This document shows, one piece after another, positions 36,620 through 46,700 of a DNA stretch of 64,000 nucleotides (positions are counted from its first letter, which is position 1; each line of letters opens with the position of its first letter). The notes beneath the pieces are model-generated. The model saw only the letters and a list, made by a program, of their open reading frames with translations, was not told the DNA's origin and did not search any database. Origin of the DNA: Maribellus maritimus (GTDB taxonomy: Bacteria > Bacteroidota > Bacteroidia > Bacteroidales > Prolixibacteraceae); contig NZ_JAIKLE010000028.1 of the NCBI RefSeq assembly GCF_022267315.1, positions 1 through 64,000 on the forward strand, given 5' to 3'. The position numbers and the translations under genes are program-made.

Positions 36620-38998
36620 TTATTCGTAACGAAGTGCTTCCACAGGGTTACTCACTGCAAGCTTCAGTACGTGGTAACTAATGGTGGCAAAAGCTATAAT
36701 TGCCACCAAAACAATAGCTACCACAAATTCTGTTACTGAAAGCGGCTCCTTGTATGCACCGGGCATGGTTTTATAAATGTATATAGCAGCGGGGCAGCCA
36801 ACAAGAATGGCAAAACCAAGCATTCCAATTACTTCAGTGGAGAGTTGCCAATAAACTGACACGACCGAACTGCCCAATACTTTTCTTACCCCAATTTCTT
36901 TTGTTCTGCGTTTAATGGTAAACAGAATTAATCCGAACAAACCAATGGTAGAAATAAGCAAGGTAATCACAGAAAAGAAAATAAACATTCTTTTCATCGT
37001 TTGCCAGAAAGCAATTGCTTCATCCAAATGAAATGCGACACTAAAATCTTTAAATTCGAAAGGAGCATTGGGGAAAATATTTTCCAGCTCACTGGTTACC
37101 AAAGCTTTTGCTTTTTGTTCGTCGCCGTTAAAACGTACAGACAACAGGGTTGAACCCGAAATTACATTGCTGTTCAGAAACATAACATATGTGGGTATCG
37201 GATTGTGAACAGAATAAGGATGGAAATCCTTTACAACACCAATAACAGGATAAGACCTTCCAGATAAGGTAATATGTTTGCCAATTGGATCTTTCCATCC
37301 AAAAACCTTCATAGCCGTTTCGTTTATAATACAACCCTTGTCATCAGCCGGGTATTCTTTCGAAAAATTACGCCCATAAGCCATTTTAATGTTATAGGTT
37401 GGAATAAAATCATAATTGACATAGTTACGGCTAACCATTTCCTTTTCGTCAGACGAGGCACCTTCCCAGCTTACAAATCCACCAATATTGCCAATGAACG
37501 GTATGGTACTTGAGAACGAGATGTCCGCAATTTCGGGATGTTGCAAGATGCTGGTTTTAACCGTTTCAAATGACATATTATCGCGGGGGTTGATTTCAGT
37601 ATAAAGTATGTTTTTGCTATCAAATCCCAAGTCCTTTTTCAGAATAAAATTTACATGGTTGAAAAGGATAAAACTGACAATAAGCATAAACAATGAAATG
37701 GAAAATTGCGTAGCCACCAATATTTTTTTAATGTTAATGGATTTTCCGCCATTGCTGAAAATTTTGCCTTTAAGCACTTTTACCGGGCTATATGCCGAAA
37801 TAACCATTGAGGGGTACAAACCAGACAACACTCCTACCAGTAAACTTACCAGAAAAATAAAGAATAGTAACGGTGTGTTATCCCATAATGAATACTCCAC
37901 ATTTTTATTTAGTAAATGGTTCAATAACGGAAACGAAGCTCGTGCTATAAAAAGCGCTATAATGGTGGAGAAAATGCTATGAATAATAGTTTCTGCCAGA
38001 AACTGGCCAGCAATAAGCTTTTTTGATGACCCAATTACTTTTTTTATACCAATTTCGGTTGAACGTTGGGTAGAATTGGCAAGCGAAAGATTTACATAGT
38101 TTACACAAGTGAGGATTAAAACCAGGATTGCTGCCAACGAAAGAATTCCAATGCCAATCATCATGTCGGGCTGACTATTGGGCGAAAGATGCAACTTTGA
38201 AAGCGGGTGAAGGTAAGGGGAACTTTTCTCAAAGTTTTTTACATGTTTAAAGGCATCTTTGATTTTTGCATCTACCAATTTCGGATCGGCTCCTTTTTTC
38301 AGCAACACATAATTATCGTAAGAAATATTTGTCCAGTCTTCCCGGTATTTGGTTTCGCCGCTTAACCCCTGGTAAGTTGCCATTGAAACCATGTAAGTAG
38401 GCTGAAGCGTTGAATTTTTTTGGAAATCGACATAAACTGCAGAAACAGTCAGCGGAAATCGCTTTCCTATAATAACCTGTTTCCCTACTGCATTTCCGTC
38501 AGAAAAAAGCTTGTTAGCTAAAGTTTCTGAAAGTGCAATGGTATTCGGTTCGGTAAGTGCAGAAGTTTTATCTCCTTCTGTCAACTGAATTGTAAAAATA
38601 TCAAAGATGCTGTTTTCGCTCCAATAACCATTTTGCTCGTATAGCTGTCCACCATCTGGCAAAGTAAAAAACTGCCCCGAACCTTTAGCTCCTCCGGAAA
38701 CTTCACGCATTAATAAAACCTTTTCAACCTCGGGCAAATCGGCCATTAAATGAAAACGATAAGCAGGTGGGCTATAAGCGCAATAATTTATTGGATAAGA
38801 ATCTTCCTGTTTGGTTTGTACACGGTAGATCTGATTGTAATTGGTGTTGAATTTATCGAAGTTGATTTCGAAACCTATAACAACGCTAAACAATACAAAC
38901 ACGGTAAAACCAATGATAAGATTTGTAAAATTGATAACCGTAAATACCACGTTATGGCGGATATTCCGAAAAATGTTGGTAAAAAAATGTTTAATCAT
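36620..38998 (-). CDS. FtsX/MacB-type ABC permease 1 (first intact of array)
   Basis: A 792-aa member and the first complete gene in the direction of transcription. N-terminal helix ~22-44, middle motif RSTEIGIKKVIGSSKK, second domain DLGFDSKNILYTEI. It is the exception in the array: after the coupling motif KEIGVRKVLGSS the C-terminus is unrelated to the constant module and ends with TISYHVLKLAVSNPVEALRYE, sharing only the last eight residues. This is the more usual sequence type of Bacteroidota permeases, so it may represent the ancestral tail. Confidence 0.88.
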   Translation of the reverse strand: MIKHFFTNIFRNIRHNVVFTVINFTNLIIGFTVFVLFSVVIGFEINFDKFNTNYNQIYRVQTKQEDSYPINYCAYSPPAYRFHLMADLPEVEKVLLMREVSGGAKGSGQFFTLPDGGQLYEQNGYWSENSIFDIFTIQLTEGDKTSALTEPNTIALSETLANKLFSDGNAVGKQVIIGKRFPLTVSAVYVDFQKNSTLQPTYMVSMATYQGLSGETKYREDWTNISYDNYVLLKKGADPKLVDAKIKDAFKHVKNFEKSSPYLHPLSKLHLSPNSQPDMMIGIGILSLAAILVLILTCVNYVNLSLANSTQRSTEIGIKKVIGSSKKLIAGQFLAETIIHSIFSTIIALFIARASFPLLNHLLNKNVEYSLWDNTPLLFFIFLVSLLVGVLSGLYPSMVISAYSPVKVLKGKIFSNGGKSINIKKILVATQFSISLFMLIVSFILFNHVNFILKKDLGFDSKNILYTEINPRDNMSFETVKTSILQHPEIADISFSSTIPFIGNIGGFVSWEGASSDEKEMVSRNYVNYDFIPTYNIKMAYGRNFSKEYPADDKGCIINETAMKVFGWKDPIGKHITLSGRSYPVIGVVKDFHPYSVHNPIPTYVMFLNSNVISGSTLLSVRFNGDEQKAKALVTSELENIFPNAPFEFKDFSVAFHLDEAIAFWQTMKRMFIFFSVITLLISTIGLFGLILFTIKRRTKEIGVRKVLGSSVVSVYWQLSTEVIGMLGFAILVGCPAAIYIYKTMPGAYKEPLSVTEFVVAIVLVAIIAFATISYHVLKLAVSNPVEALRYE

Positions 38999-39024
38999 TG
39001 CTTTGCTATTACTAATCTTTAATT

Positions 39025-39066
39025 TTATTCATGTCGCAATGCCTCAACCCCGGTGTTACAGTCGGG
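39025..39066 (-). repeat. Relic gene terminus and GC hairpin before permease 1
   Basis: Minus-strand codons 39025-39048 read V-E-A-L-R-H-E-stop. An imperfect CCCGG/CGGG hairpin follows to 39066. Same arrangement as at 31754. Confidence 0.65.
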
Positions 39067-39069
39067 ATT

Positions 39070-39089
39070 CCTGCCTACCGGCAGGCAGG
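39070..39089. repeat. REP-like palindrome
   Basis: CCTGCCTACCGGCAGGCAGG, a GC-rich palindrome of a kind dispersed in Bacteroidota genomes, inserted between the broken permease and the relic terminus. Confidence 0.6.
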
Positions 39090-39092
39090 TCG

Positions 39093-39236
39093 TCACTCAT
39101 ATCTGAGTGACTCAACAGGATTTCTCGTAGCTGCTCTCCAACTTTGCCAACTCACCGTTAGCAGCGCAATTCCCAGCACCAATGCTCCGGCAAGGGTAAA
39201 ATCCATCCCTTAAATTGGTTTCGTAAGCAAAATGTT
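39093..39236 (-). pseudogene. 3' fragment of a tenth permease
   Basis: The minus strand encodes the end of the constant module (TLAGALVLGIALLTVSWQSW, then RAATRNPVESLRYE and TGA at 39093-39095). Upstream of it the match continues as EHFAYETNLRDGF but in another frame, so a frameshift lies near 39195. Nothing of the remaining ~750 residues is found upstream. It is the remnant of a member that preceded permease 1, left by deletion. Confidence 0.8.
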
Positions 39237-39611
39237 CGACGCTTTTTCAAAACTTTCTATGTAAGACCTCATACATTAATGTTTTATCAATAAAAATGCC
39301 TTTTTGGTAAACTACTGAATAATAGTGTCTTGTAAATTATTGGTGAGAGCAAGTGTCAACTTATTTTACATAGAGTGTATGATTTTTAGTCAGGTTATAA
39401 ATTGTCAGACATTGAAAGATAAATAGTATTTTGTGAGGTTACACACCTATATTTTTTTAACAAATTACTTAGGTAGTATTTATGATTTCAACAAAAACAG
39501 GTTAGTAGAATTAATTAGTTTCAAAATGAGTTAAACAAAAATTTTTATCCACTAGTACAAACACCCTTACCTTGGATATTTGAAAAATAAGAGAAATTAG
39601 ATTACAGAATT
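39237..39611. other. Noncoding spacer between permease remnant and HU gene
   Basis: AT-rich. No gene or clear RNA structure was found. It should contain the promoter of the permease array (minus) and of the HU gene (plus), but no convincing pair of boxes was identified; TACCTTGG near 39571 is the best -7 candidate for HU. Confidence 0.4.
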
Positions 39612-39901
39612 ATGACTAAAGCTGATATTATAAGTATGATAGCCTCCGAAGTTGATATTGATAAGTCACATATAAGTAAAACTATCGAGGCGTTCATGGA
39701 TACTATAAAAGATTCTCTGGAAAAAGGTGAAAATATCTACTTAAGAGGTTTTGGAACTTTCGAGGTGAAAAAACGTGCAGAAAAGAAAGCCAGGAATATA
39801 TCAAAAAATAAAACATTAATAATTCCGGCACATCATATCCCTTTTTTTAACCTAGTAAGCATTTCATTGAAAAAGTAAAAAGTAGTAATAAATCACTTTA
39901 A
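39612..39901 (+). pseudogene. HU-family DNA-binding protein gene with C-terminal frameshift
   Basis: The first 79 codons encode a normal HU-type protein (MTKADIISMIASEVDIDK, GENIYLRGFGTFEVKKRAEKK, ARNISKNKTLIIPAHHIP). After the T7 run at 39842-39848 the frame as read ends in NLVSISLKK at 39878. One base more at 39849-39850 gives the canonical ending FKPSKHFIEKVKSSNKSL with a stop at 39899-39901. So the gene has lost one base, or the assembly has. The product without the fix would be 88 aa and might still fold, since the beta-arm is complete and only the last helix changes. HU proteins bend and compact DNA. Confidence 0.8.
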
Positions 39902-40380
39902 TTTTATTGCAGAAATATGATTGTTTTGTGCCTTTTTGACTTTTAAGTTTATTTATATAGCATAGCTTTAACAGCCGCCCCTCAACTTATACAGAGCTTC
40001 AGAACTAAGAACTCTGTCATATTTTTTGATAAGAATGAATAAAAATGCACCAAATAGAATACTAACACTATAACTAAAATATTGACAGTGTTTTTTATCG
40101 TATTAAACAAAAATGTTGTAAAAGTATTATACGAAAATCAGGAATTGAGAGGCATTCACCCCTTTCACAAAATATCAACACTTTCGAAAGCCCGCCAATA
40201 ACAATACTCAATCTTCTTTTGAAAATGTGGATTTAATAATGATATTTTTATAAAAGAATATCTTCATCCATTCCCGAATAAAATAATAGTTATCACTATT
40301 AACCGACATAAGTGCAAAAAAAGCTATCGTTTAATTATCTTCTTTTTATTTTTCTCTGTCTTCATAAACTTCAACACAAC

Positions 40381-40427
40381 CTCACAATCTTCCACTAAAA
40401 AGTTCGACATTTTTCCGGTCAGGTTCA
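40381..40427 (+). repeat. Dispersed repeat, left copy
   Basis: Aligns with 56089-56136 in the same orientation; 36 of 48 aligned columns agree by hand count, with the core AAAAAGTT..ACATTTTT.CCGG and a final GGTTCA. Both copies are in noncoding DNA just outside the cobalamin locus. Confidence 0.5.
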
Positions 40428-40657
40428 CGAAAGATTTACAGAAGCCTTGTAGTTATAGTTATTACTGGGCTTTTGTGTGTTCAAATTAAAAGTTAGAACA
40501 TCTCAGGAAAAGCGAAATCGACTATTTACGGATTCGAGTCTAGTAAGGTTTTCTACGTAAAGAATCTGCCTACTTATTGTCGTAACATTAATATAAACAT
40601 ACAATTTAGTATTCCATATTAAATAAAAAACTATATGTAGAATATGGATATTTGCAG

Positions 40658-40700
40658 AGGTGAAAAGTCGGTTGCCTTTAACTAGCAGCCGACTTTTAGT
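40658..40700 (-). terminator. Terminator after the giant surface-protein gene
   Basis: On the minus strand AAAGTCGGCTGC pairs with GCAACCGACTTTT with one mismatch; it starts ten bases after the stop codon. Confidence 0.65.
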
Positions 40701-40709
40701 TCAATAAAA

Positions 40710-43700
40710 TTAATTACTTTTAATCAATCTCACAGTGTTTGTTTCCTGTTTTAGCAGATAAGTGCCACCTAGCAAACCAGATGCATCGATACGATTGTTG
40801 CCGGGTTGCAAAAGCACATTAAACATGGCTTTCCCAGATAAACTGTAAACAACAGCATACCCCGCATTTTTCGCATCAACAATAAAATAATCGACAAACG
40901 GATTCGGATATACTTTCAGTTTACTCACCTCCCACGATTCTATTCCGGTAATTATTGTATGTTGAACGACTATTGCTTTTTCTGATTTATTTCCAGCTTC
41001 ATCAAAAGCTTCCACCTCAAACGTATATTCCGTATCGCCTTCCAAATTAACTACAGTAAAGGTAGTATCAGTCACTGTCGCAATTGAATCGCCATTGAGA
41101 TAAACAATATAACCAGTTACACCAACATTATCTGCCGAGCCTATCCACGAGAGTACGGCGCTTGTGTCAGAAGCCACTGCCGCAAGACCTGAAGGAATCG
41201 ACGGAGCTGTTTCATCTGTTGTAGAAACTGTCAGCAATGCTTTCTCGGATTTATTTCCAGCATCATCGAAAGCCTGAACTTCAAATGTATATTCTGAAAT
41301 CACATCCAATCCTGTTACAATAAATGCAGTTTCAGTAACCATATCAATAGAATCACCATCAAGATAAACAACATAACCTGCTACTCCAACATTATCAGTC
41401 GAGGCTGTCCACGAAAGTGCAATACTTGTTTCGGAAGCTACCGCAGCAAGATCAGCGGGGAAAGAAGGTGCTGTTTCGTCGGTAGTTGAAACCGCTAATG
41501 ACACTTTTTCCGACTTATTACCGGAAGCATCGAAAGCTTCCACTTCAAATACATATTCTGTTAAAGCATTCAATTCTGTTGCATTGAATACAGTTTCAGT
41601 AACTGTATTAATCGAATCGCCATCGAGATAAACAATGTAGCCTTCAACTCCAATGTTGTCTGTTGAAGCTGTCCATGAAAGTTCAATGCTTGTTTCGGAT
41701 GGTAAAGCAGTAAGATTTTCCGGCATAGACGGTGGTGTTTCATCATCAGTAGTTGAAATTACTAATAATGCTTTTTCTGACTTGTGTCCGGCCGCATCAA
41801 AAGCCTCCACTTCAAAAGTGTATTCAGTTCCCGGATTCAGATTATTTGATAAATAATTTGTTCCTACTACACTGGCTCTGAAAACTCCGTCTTTGTATAT
41901 ATTGTATCCTGTTACGCCCACATTATCGTTTGAAGCCGTCCACGAAAGTGCAATACTCGTTTCAGAAGGGCTACCTGCAAAATCAGCCGGTACAGAAGGT
42001 AATTCTTCATCAACAACGCTAACTTTAAAGGATGTTTCCACATACTTAACTCCGTAGGTATTGTGTTTGGCCGAATCTTTCACTGTAATAAAAACTTCAC
42101 CTGCTTTGTTTGGAGCTATCGACAGCATAAGTGTATCGTTGACAATAGTGTTTGTTATTAACCCTGAATTTGTATTTTCTGAAACGGTCTTCCCAAACGT
42201 TACTCCGCTTGACGAAGTATTCGTAAACACATCTGCCAATGCTATTTTAATATCTGCACTGTTAACCTCCACAATCGTATCAGCAATAGGTTTTGCTACA
42301 AGCGGTTTGTAAACACGTGGTTTTATGGTTATATCAAAAGCTCGTGTTGCTGAAAATCCATAATTATCAATTGCATCTACAGGAATTGTAATTACAGAAT
42401 CTTTATCTACAGTCCCGGAAAAATAAGCATACAATCTTTTATTTCCCGACGATGTGTAGCTGGTGTACCATGTTAACCACGAAGTATGTTCCAGATACCT
42501 GGGATAGATTCCAAAATTATCTTCTCCATCAGTAAAACGGTTTTTATAAATGGTAACAGAGGTATTACTTGTTGCCTTTTCGTAGGCAGTGAAGTTGCTC
42601 ATGCTGTATGTGAGATTAGGCGACGGCTTTTCGTTTGTCTCTAAAGCCTCAACACATTTTATTAAAGCAGGAGTGGTTTCTACGCTGTCAAAACCGGCGA
42701 CTTCAGCAAAATTTAAATCAAAAGCTAATCCTTTAGATTCTGTTTTGGCGGCATTTGAATAACTCACAAAATATTTACTCAACGAAGCATGATAAGCAAT
42801 TGCTGTTGGATAAAAATCATCAGTAGTTTTCATTAACACATCGGTACCAAAAGTTTTTGTTGAAATTGTATAAGTAACATAGCCTTCATCGTTCGCAAGT
42901 AAAATACTATCGCCTTTTATCACGGCATTTGCAGCGAATGTATTGCTAAATTTGTTGTTTGCTTCCGATAGCGAATACGTGTTATTTTCCGTATCATATT
43001 CCATTATAGCTGTTTTCCCTGAACCGGAGGTTGTTCCTGTAATGTACAATTTTGTTCCTTTAACAAGGGTTTCCGAAACAATAAGCCCGGCTTCAGCAAG
43101 TGTATACTCACTTTCTGCCTTCCCCTCGATTAAATCAACAACCACAACTTTATTTAGTACACTGGTAGTTTCACCGGAAAGGAAAATATAAGCTTTACCT
43201 CCAACTACTTTTACACTATGAATTTTGCCTGATAATGCAATTTTCCTGCTTAACGTTAAATCGGCTTTATAGTAAATGGCAAGATTTGATTGTTCAGTAA
43301 CCAGCAAAAGGTTGTTATACATTGCCATTGCACTGTTTCCTGTTTCGTCAACATCTATAGTGTTTTCTTTTTCATATGTTGTAAGATTATATTTCGACAG
43401 GAAATTTTCACCCGAAACAAAAGCAAAAGCTCCTTCAACCAAAACATCTTTTACCGAATAAGCGTCAAACTGGTCATCAATTACTAATGTTGTATCCAAA
43501 TCAGGGATGTAAGCATTTAACGACGATTTTTCGGGATTTCCGGTTAAAGCGTTGTTCACAAATACAATTTGCGCATCCTTTTCATATCCATCGGGTTTAT
43601 AAATAAACGCAACGCTTATTGTAGTATCCTGTTTGTATGAAGTAAGGTTAAAAGTTAAGGTGTCAGTTCCATAAACACCATCTGTAAAATTACACTTCAA

Positions 43701-46700
43701 TGCATTCTTTTCGATAATAGGACTGGACAAACCAGTTTTCGAAACTACTGAATTAAGATAAGTTACCGAGTTTGTTCCGGTAGCAAAAAGCTCGCTACTC
43801 GTTTTTTCCCCCACCGGATTATAATATGAAATTACTACCGGATTGCTTACCGGACTTAGTTTCGGGATTTCATTCACAATAACCAGTATTGAATCAGACA
43901 ATTCAGGATTGCTGTCAGAATATGCATGGACCATTGTTCTTCCAACTTTTTTCCCGGTAAACAAACCATTATCGATTGTCCCTATTTCAGGATTTGAAGT
44001 TGTCCAGGTATAAGTATCGTAAACAAAACGGTTAGAAGTGATTCCGTTTAAAACATCGCCGATATTATCCAAGCCCTGAGCTGTAATGCTGATACTTTCA
44101 CTAACAATAAGGCTGGTACTATCAGACGAAGCGGAAGAATTTCCTTCCAGTTCCAGATGAACACCTTCCAGTTCAACCACCAGTAAGCGAATAGAATCGA
44201 TAGGAATATCGCTTTTTTGCGAAAAACGCAACCATGTTTCACCATCGCCAACAGCAGTAAATAAACCGGTATTATCTACGGTTCCAACTGCGGGATTAGA
44301 TGTGCCCCATTGTTGTATTCCGTCAGTTTGCGGACGGCCGTTTTTAAACAGAAATCCTTCAAACTGGCAAGTATGTCCTTTTAATACTTTTAGTTGTGTT
44401 ATTCCTATATAATTTATATAGTAGTCTTGTGTAGCATAATCAGGGTCGGGCGTTGTTATTCCAACCCCCAAAACTTCCGAAGACCATTCTCCCAACCACC
44501 CTGCATTGGCAAAACCACCTGTATATATTTTTACAAAATCGATTTGGTCCAACTCTTTATGATTACCGTCCCTATCCACAGCCCAACTGATATCAAACCC
44601 ATCGGCAGCTTTTCCTTTATCATCGGCATAATATGGATTTTGAGGGTCGGTCAGGTCAGAGCTATTCCCGCGATTATCACAATATCCGAAAAATGGTGCC
44701 CGGTAAAACTCGATGTAACTTGGAGTACTCATATCAAGCGAGCTTTTTATAATACTCCCTTCATAAGTCATAGAGTCTTTATTACATCCGAAATCAAACG
44801 GGTCGGGATAATAAGGATGACTATGAAATGCATTGGATAACAACGCGCCTGTTTCTCCATTGTCTTTCTTCCATGGAACAGTATAACGCTCATTATAATG
44901 AGGATTATAGTAGGTCATTTTTACATTCTTTTCGGTACTGCTCATGTAATAGTCAGAACCTGCCAGTTCGTACCACTCTCCGTCATTGGGGATACCATCG
45001 CCGTTTTCATCTTTCATTACACGCACGGTAGCAGGTTCGGTCCAAACACCGTAAAGGTTGGCCGCGAACGAATTTCCTTTTACAGAAAAATCTACACCGT
45101 AAGGATTTTGCGGATTATTTACAATAGGTTGGTCAAACCCATATACGACATATCCTCCAAAAGCACCTAAACTTATCATGCCACCTTGTGTCCCAAGTGT
45201 TTTTTCTGCCGAATTACTTTGCCCGATAGTTTCGTTGGTAAACTGTCCGGGAGCAGGCATAAACTCGATAACACGGCTTGCATATGAATTTTTGTGAATG
45301 TTTATTTTAACGGTTGCAGTGTCATAGTGGCCTTCAACATCAGCAATACGATATTCAAAGTTTTCGAATGAATAATTAGGGGTAGTACTTTCATTAACAT
45401 AGGTTAGGGTTCCATCGTTATTATTTGTGAGTGCACCAAAACTTGTATTTTGAAAAATCTCCAGACTTGTTTTATCAAGATATGAAGATGGGATATCATT
45501 TCCGGCAACATTCATTTCTAACGTTTCTCCTATATCAATGGTGTAAGAATCATCCCTGGCCGAGATTGAAGATACATTAGCAATAACCATAACTTTAGAA
45601 GTAAAACCATGATAGTCGATGCTAATGGTCAGCGTATCTGTCCCATAGGCTCCGGCAGGAATTTTATAATAAAAGTATTGGCCACTGGATGAGCTATAAT
45701 AGTAGCCATCAAACAACAAATGATTTTCGTTTGTAGAATTGTATGTAATAGCTACATCGCGGGGTTTGGAAATTTCTGTTTTAGTGTTGTAACCGTCAGG
45801 ATAATTGAACAAGTCGGTAAACTTTTTGGTCACTCTAAAATCGCTGGCATCCCGTGTGCGATTAACTACTAAATTATCTTTAAAGGAAAACGCTAGTTTT
45901 GCAGTGCTTTCTCCGGAAAGAATAACTGATGTTCTCCCTGATTTATTTCCTGAAGCATCCTCAGCATCAATTTCAATCAGGTATTCAATACCAGCTTCTA
46001 ATCCCTTTATTGTATCGGTTACATTGACCGTTGAATTTAAAAACTCGCCATTTACATACACATTGTATTTAATCACACCAAAATTATCGGTAGAAGCTGT
46101 CCACGATAACTCAACTCCATTTTCAGTTGCTTCTGCAACCAAATTTTCAGGAGAAACAGGAGCGGTATTGTCAATAGGTGTTGAAGCGGCAACTGATGCT
46201 TTAGCTGATTTGTTCCCGGTAGCATCTTCCGCTTCTACCTCAAACTGGTATTCGGTATTAGGAGCTAACCCTTTGATGGTGTCTTTTAATTCCGTAGTAG
46301 AACCGGTCAGTTCTCCTCCTAAATATATGTTGTATTTTGTAACTCCTATATTGTCGGTTGAAGTTGTCCAGGATAATATCATTTTATTATCATTGGCATT
46401 TGCCTGCAGATTTGTTGGTAATGTTGGAGCAGTCTTATCAATGGCTGTTGACAATGTTGCAGAAACCTTTCCCGATGTGTTCCCTGAGATATCTTCAGCT
46501 TCTACTTCAAACAAATATTGGGTATCATCGGTTAATCCCACAATTGTATCGGTTGTGGCAGCAGTAGAGCTTGCAAGCTCGCCAGCTACATACACATTGT
46601 ATTTTGCCACGCCAACGTTATCTGTTGAAGCCATCCACGACAGTATCATACCACTTTCTTTAGATATTCCTGTTAGGTTTTCCGGAGCAGAAGGAGCGAT

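Larger units (their letters stand above)
39902..40709. other. Long AT-rich spacer
   Basis: About 800 bases without a supportable gene. It holds one copy of the dispersed 47-bp repeat (40381-40427) and the terminator of the giant surface-protein gene (40658-40700). Stop codons are frequent in all frames. It could be decayed coding sequence, but I recognise no protein remnant. Confidence 0.5.

Noticed and set aside
16967-39236. MacB-type ATPase within the array
   Set aside because: No Walker A plus LSGGQ signature was found in any frame supported as a gene; the proteins are permeases only.
39842-39901. Programmed frameshift in the HU gene
   Set aside because: HU genes are not known to use one, and no stimulatory structure is evident. 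A mutation or sequencing error at the T7-A2 run is simpler.
40520-40560. tRNA-like T-loop sequence near 40533
   Set aside because: A GGATTCGAGTC stretch is present, but no acceptor, D or anticodon arms can be formed around it.
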